DNA of 64,000 bases from Corylus avellana (GCF_901000735.1 NC_081541.1:28636813-28700812), one strand, 5' to 3'. Counted from the first letter of the stretch, positions 20,433 to 33,790 are shown. Notes: generated by a model from the letters alone, not told the origin. Numbers and translations: made by a program.

Positions 20433-22793
20433 GCTCATCACGAGTATCTTGTGCAAGGATCAGGTTGGAGTAGGAAATGGCGCATCTTTTGTTATTTCTC
20501 ATCTTAGTTCCTCTCATCTTGCTAATCACTTCTCCAAATTTCGTAAAAAAGCTGGGGGAAAAAACCTGTTCCATCTTGCACAACGTGATACAAACGTCAC
20601 ACTGTAGTCGGTCAATATCCTGTTCTGTCAATGTTTTTGAACATAGGCCCCTGAAGAATGTGGACATCTCAACAAGAGGTCTAACCACGTTGCTTGGAAG
20701 TGATCCACTCAATGCAATAGGTAGAAGCTGCTGCATCAGTACATGACTGTCATGACTCTTTAACCTTGATATCGTACAGTCCTTAAGTCGTATACAACGA
20801 GAAATGATCGAGGCATATCCGTCGGGCACCCTTACATTTCGTAGCACTTTGAAAAAATGTGTTTTATCATCCTTGGACATCGTGTGGGTAGCTTGTTGAA
20901 TATAGGTCTTACCATCCTGCGGGTTAGAAAATGGATGAAGTGTATGTCTCAAACCCATTTCTTGCAAATCTAAGCGGGCGGCGAGATTGTCCTTCGTTTT
21001 CTCTGGAATGTCCAGTATTGTACCAAGTATGTTGTCCATCACGTTTTTCTCTATGTGCATAACATCAAGATTGTGCCGCAATAAATTATCTTTCCAATAC
21101 GGCAACCTAAAGAAAATACTTTTCTTCTTCCACAGTACATTAGAAGTATTCGTCTTATGCTTTTTCATTTTTCTTTCTCAGCCTGCCTTGCCTGACCGGC
21201 GTTCTCATCCCCAAACACCATCCCTTCTAATTGGCTCATGACTTCATCTCCACTTGGCACATCAGGGGCACATTCTAGTTCTATGTTGCCGTCAAATGTT
21301 CTTTTGTTCCGCCTCCACGGATGATCCATGGGCAAGTATCGCCTGTGCCCCATATAACACTATTTATGGCCATGTTTTAACCATTTCGACCTTGTCGAGT
21401 CCATACAGCAAGGACATGCCTTCTCACCCTTGGTAGACCATCCAAGCAAATCTGCGTATGCTGGAAAGTCATTAATTGTCCACATCAACTGTGCTCGCAT
21501 TACAAAATTATTTTTCTTTGAGACGTCATATGTGCGTACCCCTACATTCCATAGTTCATGTAACTCTTCAATTAAGGGTTGAAGGTAGACATCTATATCC
21601 ATTCCAGGTGAACTTGAGCCCTGGATAATCAATGATAGTATGAAAGATGTATGTTTCATGCACATCCAATGAGGCAAGTTGTAGGGCACAAGCATTACAG
21701 GCCAAGTGCTGTGAGATGTGCTCATATTCTCAAATGGATTAAATCCATCTAAGGTTAGTCCGAGCCTGACGTTCCTACTGTCCGCTGAAAACTCCAGATG
21801 TAAATTGTCGAATGACTTCCATGCTTCGCCGTCTACTGGATCCCTCAATACGCCATCCTTAGTGCGGCCTTCTGCATGCCACCTCATAAAGCGTGCTGTA
21901 TGTTCTAACATAAATAACCTCTGTAGTCATGGTATGAGTGGAAACCACCGCAACACCTTCACCAGACGTTTCTTGCCCGACGATATGGGTTGACCGTCCT
22001 CATCTAAATTGATTGCTTCCATCCATTTAGATTTTTCACATACGGTACATGAATCCAACTCTTTATTGCCCTTCTAGAATAGCATACAGTCATTACGGTA
22101 CGCCGGAATCTTCTTATACCCTAGTCCCATGTCTCGTAAAAACTTTTTCGCCTCATATGTATTAACTGGCAGAGTTTCATTACTCTCGGGCAGCAACTGA
22201 TTGATGAACTCTAGGAAAGCCAAGAAACTCGAGTTACTAAGTCCACCAACGCACTTCAAGTTGTATAGATGAACAGTCGCACTTAGTTTGCTATGTTTTG
22301 TTCCAGCATGAAGTGGTTTCTCCGCCTTTTTAAGAAGGCCGTAGTACTTTAGTGCGTCACCGTCAACGGCTTCTTCGTTCACAATTTCTTCACTCCCTTG
22401 AACCACAACCTGAGGCTCACAATTGTCTTCCCTGACTACTTCGTGCATGCCGAATAAATCACGCAACATTCCGTGCATGTCTCCACCCTGATTTGCACTT
22501 GCACCCGCATCTGAGGCCGGGCGATTGGAATTAAACCCGGTATCAGGACTCTGTACATGCTTCTCACCGTGATAGAACCAAAGTGTGTATTCCGGCATCA
22601 TTCATTTTTCCCCTGTCAAGTGGTCGAATACAAAACCCGGGAGGTGGCGCCGGTTATTTCGACAAACCTTACAAGAGCAATAGATGAATCCATCAGGGGT
22701 TCTACAGTTACTAACTGCAAACTCCACAAACAATCTACATCCGTCTGTGTATTCCCTCGTACCTCTAGACTTTGTCATCCAACTCTTGTCCAT
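20433..22793 (-). pseudogene. TNP2-like CACTA transposase, decayed
   Basis: Minus strand. The N-terminal transposase-associated domain (MDKSWMTKSRGTREY, CSCKVCRNN) is at 22793-22602. The TNP2 body spans 22601-20800 with GLTLDGFNPF, WPVMLVPYNLP, ACPCCMD, LPYWKDNLLRHNLDVMHIEKN. The start of DUF4218 (SHDSHVLMQQLLPIAL) is near 20760-20700. Up to 21168 the frame is continuous apart from four stops (22602, 22074, about 21918, 21360), three of which replace an expected Trp by TGA or TAG; one frameshift lies near 21168. The C-terminal third is deleted. Confidence 0.9.
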
Positions 22794-24359
22794 TTTTCTC
22801 TACATACATAAATTAGGAATAAATATATAAGACTTAAAAATTGTATACCTAATTTCAAGCACATGCATATATAAAAACATAAACTGAAACCTAAATATTT
22901 GAACCACATAAAAAATATAAACCTATATATTCTCATATAGGTTTAAATTGTTTATGTCCAAAAATATATACATATTCATGTGTATCTACATTCATTCGTA
23001 CCAAAGGGTGTATTTATAACACTTATATATTATAATTAATCTAGAAAAACCAATAAAAAAAAAAATACTCGATCCAAATTTAAGCATTTTGTTTGGTGGA
23101 GACCCTGCACAAATTAATTCTAGCTAGGTTATTTTATAAGGTTGTTCTAATACATATACCGAGCTAGGTTCGTTATGAGGGCCCTAAATACAATAAATCT
23201 AGCTTAAATGTCGTTAAACTTTGGCATTACTAGGTGATGACATGCATGGGTCATACAACTCTTTTGTTTGGTGTATTTATTTATTTTTTATATGATATAT
23301 TTAAAGGTTAAAAGAATTTTGAGTATCTTGCAAATATGGTAAATGGTTTCGTAATATTTTTGGTCTGGACCTTTCTTGGGTTATTGACACATTAGATTAA
23401 TTTCTTTCATATTAATCACAATTTTAACAAAATTCCAACTCGTTTTTAGGTAATATTAATTTTAAAGCGTTATATTTCAACTTGAACAAGCTAAGTTCCT
23501 CAAATTAACCAAAAGTTTAAACCGTTTTGTATGATTTTTTTGGTTTGAAAAAATAATTTATGTGGGATAGAATTAAGTAAGAATCGAATTGAATATATTT
23601 TGCATGTGTTTTAGGTTATGTGCTTAATTATGATTAGATTTGTTTAAAAAACTCAAAACAAAAGTGTGAAATAAAAAAAATAGTCTAAAAAACAAAGTCA
23701 TGACTTTTTACTTATTCATTTGAAGTCTCTCTAAGTTTGACAAGGTTTGCACTTTTGCCAACTCTTTTTCCAGTTAAATCCATGTGTGAATTTATAACTT
23801 ACAAATTAATAAGGGGTCAATGAACGTTTATGATGTTTGAATATTAAAAAACTCATTAACTTTTAATATTAATTAAACAAAGTCTTAAATTAAATCTCTA
23901 CAAATATTATATATCACCACGTACTACACGTACTTAGAAGGTCAAACGATTGAAATGAATGATAGATTAAAATTGACATAATGTTCTATAAATTCCTTAC
24001 TAATAAGCCAACATTTTCATTTAAACAAAAACCTTTTCATTAAGCAATTATATTTTGAAACAAAAACCTAGCTAGCATGAGAAACATCATTTTGCATGCA
24101 TGTGCATATCCAACGTACAATAAGTAATTAATAGATATTCCAAAAAAAAAAAAAAAAATCACCTCAATCCACAAATACTCAATCCAATACATTAACGAAA
24201 CATCATGCGAATATATGACAAAATAAAACATTAAATTGATAAAACAACACAATGTATATATATAGCATATATTCTGCAATAAAACAATATTATATATTAA
24301 ATAAAACTATATTTATAGTTATAAAATAAAACAATATATATATATATATACCTACAGGA
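22794..24359. other. CACTA element, AT-rich 5' part
   Basis: Very AT-rich sequence upstream of the transposase start inside the element. No ORF or RNA gene recognised. It may contain the first intron of the transposase transcript. Confidence 0.4.
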
Positions 24360-25581
24360 GAGATGGAGGAGATTGGCGGAGCAGATTCGGCTGGAGAATC
24401 GCCTGAGACGGCAACGGCGAAGTGGAGGTGGCCGCTGGAGATGGGGAGTGAGCTAGGTAGAGAGCTAGAGAGAGTACTGCTAGCTGACAGAGAGAGAGCA
24501 GGAGATGAGGAAGAGTGACGGAGATTTCAGATGAGGGAGGAGAAGAAAAGAAGAAAAAATGGCTGGGCTGAGGGATTTTGGCAGCCTGGCGGGAGAGAAG
24601 ATAGAGTAATCAAGGGAGAGAGGGAAAAAAAAAATTAGCAGGGTCGGTGGGCGCGATGGGACGGCCAGCAGGCGCTGGCCTTCCCAAGGAACCCTCATGA
24701 TGTGCCACATTTGGCACGTCAGGAATATATATATATATTAAATAAAAAAAAAATATCAGAAAAAATATATAAAAGAAATTCTGACGTGCCAAAGATGGCA
24801 CGCCATAAATTTTCTAACGAGCCACATATGGCACGCCAACAACAATTACAATTTAACGTGCATGGCTCAAACCTAAATGATATATAACGTGCATGGTTTA
24901 TATATATATTTATCCTTTTGCATGGTTTTGCTATATATATATATGGTATCTCGATTAAAGCATGGCTAACAGTCAGAAATTAATTCTCTTATATTTTTGA
25001 ATGTTGAAATGGGTTACGGTGTTATAAAGGAGAAGTAAAGTACTGGTGTTTGTTTTGTAAAAATTAATTTTTTTGAATGTTAATTGGGATCGATCATATT
25101 GTACAATATTAAACCTGATAATGTTGGGATCATATACATTATATATTATTTATATCAATAATATAAATGAATTAAACCATATATATGTATATATATATTT
25201 ATTGACGTGTCAAATTTGACACGTCAATAATTGTTGACGTGCTGTTTTAACACGTCAGTAAAATGCTGACGTGTCAAAACAGCACGTCAACAGTTACTGA
25301 CGTGTCAAATCTAGACATGTCAGTAAATATAAGATTAATTAGTTATTTATTTTAAAATGTTGTAAAATTAAATTGGATTCAAATTTGCTGACGTGTCAAA
25401 ATTGACACGTCAGTATTTACTGACTTGTCTTTTTCAATACGTCAGTAAATGTTGACGTGCCACTTTTGGCACGTCAAAAAAAAAATGTTAACGTGCCACT
25501 TTTGACACGTCAGCATTTACTGACGTGGCGAAAAATTCCTACTATTTGCCACGTCAAAAAATGACCTTTTTTTTTGTAGTG
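24360..25581. repeat. Subterminal region of the CACTA element
   Basis: A GC-richer block (24360-24700) is followed by pairs of inverted ACGT-core motifs: CCACATTTGGCACGTCAGGA near 24705, then arrays at 25200-25325 and 25385-25560, ending with the terminal repeat. In En/Spm such repeats bind the element's own regulatory protein. Confidence 0.7.
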
Positions 25582-25832
25582 TCAATTATATATGTATGTT
25601 ACATTGTTACTGCATGTTTCTGCCTGTTGTTGTTAATCTGTTCTACACGCAAACACTCAGTCAATTCATGATGTTTCGATTAAGAAATATTTTGTTTATA
25701 AGTTCAGAAGTTCATAGTTGAATGATTTGATATTTCAAAATGCAGTTGACCCATTCAAGAGCAACTTAATGATTTAGAATCAACCTAAGGTCGTATTATA
25801 TTTTATTGTTCCTTATGTGAGTTATAGTCGGG
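25582..25832. repeat. GLP-flank repeat R1, partial copy
   Basis: Matches 41270-41515 and 55985-56258 (for example GCAAACACTCAGTCAATTCA). In the longer copies this sequence is the distal upstream region of relic minus-strand GLP promoters. Confidence 0.7.
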
Positions 25833-27041
25833 TCGGATCAATCGAGCTACTGGTTATAGTCGGGTCATACCCAAGGCAGGAGACGGTAATGGTACGTTTT
25901 CTGTTGGTCGACCGACCTTCTGCCTAGAATACTATTCTCGGGAGGATGGCTCTCAACGAGCTAAGAGCCACCACATCAACTCCGCATCTCAAGATTGAAA
26001 TTCCCAACGGATCACGGAGTTGGAGAAATTAGGGGTGATCAATGGGCTGCCTGACAATGTTACAACATCTCTATGAAAGAGTGCCCGAAAACCCCAGCCC
26101 TGGGGAACACTAGTAAGGAGGAAAGATAGCAATTAAAGGGTGGTGAACCAGTCGAAGATCTTGAGGAATTTTCAGTTAGCGAACCCGACAGAGTTATCAA
26201 AATTGGGTCCCAACTAGACCCAACCATGAAAGAAGAACTCAAGTCTTTCCTTCATAATAATTGTGATGTATTCACTTGGAGTCACGACGATATGCCAGGA
26301 ATAGCACCTTCGGTCATGGTGCACAAATTGAACGCTGATCCTAATTTCAAGCCGATAGGCTGAAGCGGAGGGGGTACTCGGCTGACAAAGCAAAGTTGCC
26401 GCCAAAGAAGTCGAGAAATTACGTGAAGCCGGGTTCATCAAAGAAATCCAGTACACCACTTGGTTGGCAAATGTGGTGCTAGTAAAGAAGTCAAACGGGA
26501 AATGGAGGATGTGTGTTGACTTTATCGATCTCAACAAAGCATGTCCCAAAGACAACTATCCTTTGCTGCGAATAGACCAGCTTGTAGATTCAACTTCAGG
26601 ACATGAGCTACTAAGCTTCATGAATGCATTCTTGGGGTATAACCAGATTTAATGCATGAGTCCAACCAAGAAAAAACGGCCTTAATGACTGACACGGATC
26701 TGTATTGTTATCGAGTCATGCCGTTCGGACTGAAAAATGCAGGAGCTACATACCAACGGTTAGTCAACAAGATGTTTCGAAAGCAGATTGGGCGGAACAT
26801 GGAGATGTATGTAGATGATATGCTAGTAAAAAGCATACAAGCAATCAATCACATAGCGGACCTAGACGAGGCGTTTGATATGCTAAGGCACTATGGGATG
26901 GAGCTCAACCTTTCCAAATGTGAATTCAGATTAGCTTCAGGAAAGTTTCTTGGGTTCATCGTCTCCCAAAGGGGAATTGAAGCTAACCCCAAGAAAATCA
27001 AGGCGATCCTGGACATGCAAGCACCTCAAAGCACAAAGTAG
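25833..27041 (+). pseudogene. Tat gypsy protease end and reverse transcriptase
   Basis: The segment 25890-25990 reads as the C-terminal part of the protease (VDRPSAYNTILGRMALNELRA, readable with a shift). RT follows from about 26420, with VDFIDLNKACPKDNYPL, VMPFGLKNAGATYQ and the intact catalytic MYVDDMLVKS (26805-26835). Stops interrupt at 26650 and 27039, both in codons where relatives have Gln or a charged residue. Confidence 0.85.
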
Positions 27042-28079
27042 CTTCAGCAATTAACAGGCAGGATAGCGGCATTAAATCGGTTCGTCTCTTGCTCAATCGA
27101 CTAATGTCTTCCCTTATTCAAGATCCTGAAGAAAGCTTTCTCCTGGAGTCCAGAATGTGACAAAACTTTCCAGGAATTGAAGGAATATTTAGTCAACCCA
27201 CCTCTACTGAGCCAACCGGTAGGAGGGGAAGCTTTGTACTTGTATTTGGCGGTATCACCATCAGCCATAAGCTCAGCCTTAATCCGAGAAGAGCAAGGAG
27301 TGCAAAAGCCTGTCTACTTTGACAGCAAAGCCTTGCACGGTGCTGAAGAACGATACCCATGGATCGAGAAACTAGCATTTGCCTTGCTCATGTCCGCCCG
27401 GAGGTTGAGGCCATACTTTCAGGCACATACAATCAAGGTGTTGACTGAGTATCCCTTAAGAAAAATCTTGCAAAAGCCAGATTTATTAGGAACATTAGTC
27501 AACTGGGCCATAGAACTTGGAGAATTCGACATAGAATTTCATCTGAGAGCATTCTTAAAAGGGCAAGCAATAGCCGATTTTTTGGCTGAATTTTACGACG
27601 TCTCCGAGAAAGAAGAAACCAACCTAGGAGAAGCATGGGTAGTGTCTGTAGATGGGTCCTCAACTCGGAAATCCAACGGGATCGAGGTTGTGCTCGAAGG
27701 ACCCAACGGTGAAAAGTGTGAAGCAGTTGTGCAGTTTAAATTTAGCACCACCAACAACGAAGCTGAATATGAAGCCATGATCCTCGGGTTGAACATGGAG
27801 AGGGAAATGGGAGTAAAAAACTTGGAAGTTAGAAGTGATTTCCAAGTAGTGGTTGTACACGTTTGGGAAGAATACGAGGCTCGAGGAAGCAAAATGAAGA
27901 AATATTTGGCGAAGGTAAAGGAGATCATGAAATCTTGCGACAAGATAACCTTTACAAAGGTGCCCAGAGAAGAAAACTCGCAGGCAGACGCCTTAGCTCG
28001 TATGGGCTCCACGGCTGAGGAGGAAATCATATCAGTTGATCACCCAGTCCAGGAGCTAGCCGAACCCTCGATTGGCTAA
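27042..28079 (+). pseudogene. Tat gypsy RNase H pair
   Basis: The frame 27177-28079 is open for 300 residues. The first part is the LTR-type RNase H and connection region (PVYFDSKALHGAEERYPWIE, residues about 40-60). From about residue 147 a second RNase H begins with VVSVDGSS, followed by NNEAEYEAMILGL, RSDFQVVV and NSQADALARMGS, carrying the Asp, Glu, Asp, Asp set of an archaeal-type enzyme. All four catalytic residues are retained. It is part of a polyprotein, not an independent gene. Confidence 0.88.
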
Positions 28080-28139
28080 ACAAATCAAGTGGCGTGCATT
28101 GAAGAGAGAGAGCAGTGTCCAGATTAGGGCCGCGACATC

Positions 28140-29358
28140 CTATTGTTTCTCAAGGAAGGCAAGCTGCCATCCGATAACAAGTTAGAACGGAAGATTCACT
28201 TCCGAGCAGCACGATACATGCTAGTTGATGATGTCTTGTATCGAAGGAGTTGCACCCTCCCTCTGCTCAAATGTCTATCCAAGGATGAAGCCGCATATGT
28301 GCTTAGAGAAATTCACAAGGGGGTGTGCGGTAGCCACTCGGGAGGAAGAATGTTAGCCCAAAAGCTATCCGCGCAGGGTATTACTGGCCATGAATGAACT
28401 GAGATTCCTATCAAGTGATAAAGCATTGCGACAAATGCCAATGCTTTGATAGAGTGCTAGCCAATCCGCCCGAAGAATAAAGCCTGGTTTTGGCCCCATG
28501 GCCCTTTCCGCAATGGGGGGTCGACTTAGTGGGCCCACTTCCAACAGGAAAAGGAGGGTGTCGGTTTGGCGTGGTTGCTGTTGATTATTTCACTAAGTGG
28601 GTAGGAGTAGAAGCATTTGCCACTATAACCATTATAAACATAAGGAATTTTCTCTGGAAAGCAATCGTCTGTCGGTACGGCATCCTGCATGTTTTTGTAA
28701 CCGACAACGAAAAACAATTCAATTGCGAACATTTCCTAAGTTGGTGTGCCGAACTCCATATCATAAACTACTTCTTGTCTCCCGAACACCCTCAGGCCAA
28801 CGGTTAGGTAGAAGCAACAAATAAAACTCTGATGAAAACTCTGAAGAAGAAACTTGAAGACAAAAAATGAGCATGGGTAGAAATCCTTCCAGAAGTGCTG
28901 TGGTCATACATAACAACCATCTGAACACCGACTGGAGAAACCCCCTTTTCTTTGGCATTTGGATCTGAGGCAGTCATCCTGGAGGAAATTGGCTCGATTA
29001 GTTTCCAAGTGAAGCATTACAGCCCCGAGATGGACAAAGAAGGAATGAAGCTAAGCTTGGATTTACTCCAGGAAAAGAGGGATGATGCTCAGGCGATGAT
29101 GGCAGCCTACCAACAAAGAACAACCAAATATTTCAACAAAAAGGTCAAGCCGAGATAGTTCAAGAATGGGGATTGGGTCTTCCGGAAGGTCAGCATAGCC
29201 ACCCAGGATCCAGTGACAGGAAAGCTCGGACCAACATGGGAAGGACCATACAAAGTCATTTAAAGCCATAGACAAGGAGCCTGTTACCTACAGGATGCGG
29301 AAGGAAAGCCACTGCCGAGACCCTGGAATGCCGATCATCTGAAAAAATACTATCAATA
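28140..29358 (+). pseudogene. Tat gypsy integrase
   Basis: An H2C2-like zinc finger region (28270-28480, frameshifted) is followed by the core: WGVDLVGPLP, AVDYFTKWV, VTDNEKQF and EHPQANG then Val-Glu-Ala. Stops at 28805 (TAG), 28868 (TGA), 28922 (TGA), 29156 (TAG) and 29261 (TAA). The C-terminal part ends near Ala-Asp-His-Leu-Lys-Lys-Tyr-Tyr (29330-29358). Confidence 0.85.
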
Positions 29359-29503
29359 ATTTTCCATTACATTTATTTCTTATAATTCTTGACTATATAA
29401 ATATAAAAGTCAATTTATAGCGACTCATTTGAGTGTCGGAGAACCCTTGGTCAAAACGACCATTGGGGCCAGTGATAAATTCCCTGTCTTGTAGTAGTCT
29501 CAG

Positions 29504-29790
29504 AAACTAGGGAGTAAACCCTTAGCAAAAAAAATCTCCCACCTTGGGAACTAGGGAGTAAACCCTTAGCAAAAAAAAATCTCCTACCTCGGGAACTGGG
29601 GGGTAAACCCTTAGCAAAAAAATCTCCCACCTCAGGAACTAGGAAGTAAACCTTAGTAAAAAAAATCTCCCACCTCGGGGACTAGGGAGTAAACCCTTAG
29701 CAAAAAAAATCTCCCACCTCGGGAACTTGAGAGTAAACCCTTAGCAAAAAAGATCTCCCACCTCAGAAACAAGGGAATAAGTCCTTAGCG
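29504..29790. repeat. 44-bp tandem repeat array after Tat pol
   Basis: About six and a half units of roughly 43-45 bp, each with AGGGAGTAAACCCTTAGC, an A-run and ATCTCCCACCTCGGGAAC. The variable A-run length suggests slippage. Non-coding. Confidence 0.85.
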
Positions 29791-31180
29791 AAACCCGACC
29801 AGGAAAACCGAGGATTCATCAACACAGATACTCAAGCACGGCAAAACAAAAAACAAAGCCAAAAAAGGGATTCATCGCACAACTACAGCGAAAGTTGAAC
29901 TAGAAAGACAGAGCGCAACACAGCAAAAGAATCAAAGGTAGACATTTCATTGATGACTTTTACATTACAATAAGATTCAATTACAAAAGATCAAGTCAAA
30001 ACAGTTGCGTGAAAGATCAAGCTACAATAGACACTTGGCTACTTGTTTATCCAACTACGTCGAAGACATCACATCCGGTTCAATCTGGTACTCTACGTCC
30101 AAAGTGTCGTTGAACAAAGAATCACATTTGAACAATTACCCATCAATATGATGAACAAGAAATCTAAGGGCCATTGCTATTTATATCGAAGGCTACCGAC
30201 GGTGACCTTCATTTGGAGGACCATTTTTCTCAAGAGCCCTAGCCTTCCAAAGCCAACATTTTCTGCGAAGTCTTCGGCACTTCTCTTCCTCCTTCAGAAA
30301 CAGCCGGGTGGCAGAGTAAAAATTAGAGGCTTTCTCCTGTCTTTTCTCATGAATACTAACGAGATAAGCCTCGAGATCCACAATCCATCGGTCTCGTGAC
30401 TCCAGCTGCCGATCTTTCTAGGCTATCTGATAATCTTTCACTTCGATGTCGGCCTTCAACTTCACCAACTGATTAGAGCGGTCCACCAAGCACTACTCCC
30501 ATGCCTCCAACAACAAGCATAGTTCAGCAATTTCCGCCTCAAAATCGCCAGGAGCACAAGAATGAGGCTGCTCATTCGATGGACAGGATGAAGAAGACAC
30601 ACCCCTAGGAAAAGAAGAGGAGGTAGAAGCAATCGATGACTCTGTCTCCGCCAAACTCTCAGATGAAGAAATAGAAGCCATGAAGAAAGAAATCAAAGAG
30701 AAAGAACGTAGTCAGCTGAATGAAAATACCTTTAACCTAAAGGGATATTTATAGTGCGTAAGCCCTTGGAAAATGAAGGGTCGCCTTTAAATGCGAAGAG
30801 ACATCCCGTGCAGAATCGCCTAGGAAACCCAAATGGCGACGTACCACATGTCCCGCCATCGGAGGTCGTGCATGTAATAATGATGGACTTCAAAATCTAA
30901 AACGATAGATACCGAAAGACTAACAGAGAATTTAATGACCGAGGTTTACAATACATTTTAATCCTTGGCCATGGAGGGTAGGACATCCGACCGCATAATA
31001 CAACAACGAGGGCATTCAAAGGTGCCCGAAAATATCAAAGCATCCAAAAATACCAAAAGTTCAAAGACAGTTCAAATATGCATAGAGCAAAAGCATTCAA
31101 AGCATCCAAAAAAATCAGAAGTTCAACAGCAGTCCAATTAAGCACAGAGCAAAAGCCCTTATACAAACAAACGAAACAAT
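29791..31180. other. Non-coding middle of the Tat element
   Basis: No intact domain. A minus-strand Ser-rich frame at 30493-30696 may be the remnant of an antisense exon. Otherwise nothing recognised. Confidence 0.4.
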
Positions 31181-33790
31181 GTTTAAGTATGGGCGCTCCC
31201 ACTTCATCAGTATCATCATCTATGATGATCTCGGGACCAAAAGGCTCGGGGGGTAAATTCGCTTCCGGGCGAAACCGATGCACATTGACTTTTGGAGCAT
31301 CTAGAATCAACTCTTTGCCTGCTTCAACCATTTCGTCGACTGCAATAGCTGGCACCTCCAAGAAGTTTGACTCTACTGTGGCAGGGTTGATGCCAAACTA
31401 ATCTATGGATGGTGAGGTACCAATGATTCTCAAAACCCCAATGAAACCCATGGGCCCACAACAAATCCCGAAGCCAATGAACAAACGACAGGTCTGCAAG
31501 GTAACGAACCGCCTTAGCTTTCCAATAGCGGTACCCTTGGCGAAATTGATCACATCTGGCTTGGGAAGCTCCCAAATCACCTACAAGTTTCTCACTGCGT
31601 CTTCCGATTGGGATAATTGAGCCTCAAGCGTCTCAGAAAGTTTTCGAAAGCCCTCTTCAGAAACCCAAACCTCAGAAAGCTCCTCTGCAATTTTTGCATT
31701 TTCTGCAACCAATCGGGCAACTGTGGACTTCGCCTCCGTAACACGCTCCGCCAACCTCTGGCCATCTTGGTCGGTAACGTCTAAGCACGTCTGAAGATGG
31801 TAATTGGCCAACTTTGACTCACTGAGCCGTAGTTTGATTGCAAAGAACTCGTTCTCCTTCTTTGCCAATAGACGGCAGAGGCTCTCCACCTAAGAATTAG
31901 GGTCCTGAGAACTAGAGGCCTCTTGCCGCTTGCTTAGCTTCTGAACTAAATCCTGAAGCTCGACTCTCTCATCAGCATACTCCCACTGACCTTCTTGAAA
32001 CTCTTTATACCAACTTGCGATGAGAGTGAAGCACTACAGGAAAGAAAATCACGTCAAAAACTACAAAGATACTCGAAAAAGGGAAACAAGGAGGAAATGT
32101 AAACAGCTTACTGAATAATGACAATGGATCAACTTGTCCACAAACATCTTTAGAGTAAGCTGACCCTCTCCTCAGGTATAGTTTGCTGGAAGTAGCCTGG
32201 TGACGGCTGATAAAGGGTTTCCCACCAAACCTAAGGCCAAAGACCTAATAATCGGTGAACTGCTCTCGGAATGCCCCCTAAGTGGTTGTCCTCGATATAT
32301 GGGAGCCTGGTTGGATGGCTCAACTGAGGGGTCTACAGGCCTATCCTTAGAAGGAGATGTAGTATGGGTCTCACGATGAGTGGCCAATGCCTCTCCCGGT
32401 TCCCGAGGTCACGCCTCCAAGGGTACTATGTGGAGAGGAGCAGTTTCCATTATAGAAACAGGCTCTAAAGCCTCGTTTGAGCCGCAAGGAAGACCAAAAG
32501 TTATCGGTACGGAATCAGACCGAACAGAAGACAACACATCCAGGAGATCCCTCGATTTGTCTGAACGCCCTTTTTTTGAAAGCAGTTCCAGGGGCGCTTT
32601 GCCTCTATCAACTTTCCTCTTGAACACCGGTGGGTCCGTCGCAGACACTGGAGCTGACGAAACCTGGCCCTGAACATGGGGATCTAAAGGCTTTGAAGTT
32701 GGATCTGAATCCCTTGAAGCAGACGCCGTGGTTACTGCCATCTTGCCCGAAGATGAGACATTCTTGTACGCTCGACTCTTCTTTCTCGGGGGCCGAGCAA
32801 GCGACTTCGAAACCACCTTGTCACCGGTTGAATTTGGTATCTTAGGGTTCCCCTGACAATCCAAGCCAACCTTGTCATTCGGAATCTAGTACCCCAGACA
32901 CTCACGAAGCGTGGAATCAGTAATGATGTTGCCAAAAAGCATCCGATTTGTATTCTCGGGAAGCTGAAAGTACTCCAGGATGTAATCAACCCAACCTTGC
33001 TGCTCCGGGTTCAGCGCAGGGCACTCCTTCCCTACAAAGGAAAGGGAAGTAAGGACATGTAAAGTAGGATAAAGAAGAAGAGACGAAGAGCCAAACACAC
33101 TTACAACTTTCTCGGGAGACTCCCCATTCTCGGGGAATATAATGCTGCAAGGGCAGAACCTCGAACCCCGACGCCTCCCAGGCTCTGGATATGTAAAAGA
33201 ACTGCTCCGGCCAATGCTTGTTGTTGGAGAAGGTCTTCCTAAGCTCGATAAATTGGTTTTTCCTACAAACCATAAAGGTGACCGTCTCGAAAGTAGGGTA
33301 AAAATGAGGCCCAAATATGTTTAAAAATTCCTAGAACGACAGGATTTTTCTCGAAAATACAGAGGGCCACAATAGAAGTGTGGACATGAAATAATGCCAT
33401 CCGTTTGGCATAAGTTGCATAGCGGCCACCCCCAAAAAAGATAACATTCCCCTTACTATAGGAGTAAAGGGTAGGTGAACTCCTGCCATGAACATACGTT
33501 CATGAACACAAATTTCTCCAGGACCACCAACCATTCCAGTAGAGTCATCTAGAAATATAGCGAAACTGACGAGGGTATGTCGTAGTTGTGGTGAAGCACC
33601 CTCTCGTCCTCCACCGAGAAGTCGGATCTTTGCCGACACACGAATTCTAGGTGCAAGGATGAAGGAGACCCTTCACCAAACGGATGCACTCTGGCTGAAG
33701 AGCTGCCTGAGCGGCGAGTCAGAGGAGTCTTCGATGATTACTCATCAATGATCTCATCAACATGTACTGGAAGTTTCTAAGAAGACATGA
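31181..33790 (-). pseudogene. Antisense ORF of the Tat element (gypsy-type transposase_28-like)
   Basis: Broken frames reading opposite to pol. From the 5' side: an ATG near 33788, then VHLPFTPIVRGMLSFLGV and QLMPNGWHYFMSTLLLWPSVF (33500-33340), which resemble the 'putative gypsy type transposon' domain (PF04195). Next comes a segment with FIELRKTF and WPEQFFYISRAWEASG (33250-33160), a basic Ser/Pro-rich linker (32864-32409), and a coiled-coil-like stretch (31889-31581). The C-terminal acidic piece IIIDDDTDEVGAP is at 31240-31200. Stops and frameshifts are frequent. Antisense genes downstream of pol are known from Tat relatives such as Grande. Their function is unknown. Confidence 0.65.

Larger units (their letters stand above)
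20433..25581 (-). mobile_element. CACTA (En/Spm) element with TNP2 transposase, one end lost
   Basis: The right terminus ends TTTTTTTTTGTAGTG at 25581, after a dense set of TGACGTGnCA inverted repeats (about 25200-25560). The transposase reads leftward and stops inside its DUF4218 part at about 20433, exactly where homology to the GLP 3' flank starts, so the other half of the element has been deleted. Flank at 25582 continues a repeat also seen at about 55985, giving the original insertion site on that side. Confidence 0.85.

Noticed and set aside
27593..28030. Minus-strand 145-codon frame opposite the Tat RNase H
   Set aside because: Shadow of the catalytic RNase H frame, which has the recognisable motifs.
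29504..29790. Regular short repeats resembling a CRISPR array
   Set aside because: Units are directly adjacent with no unique spacers, in a plant retrotransposon.
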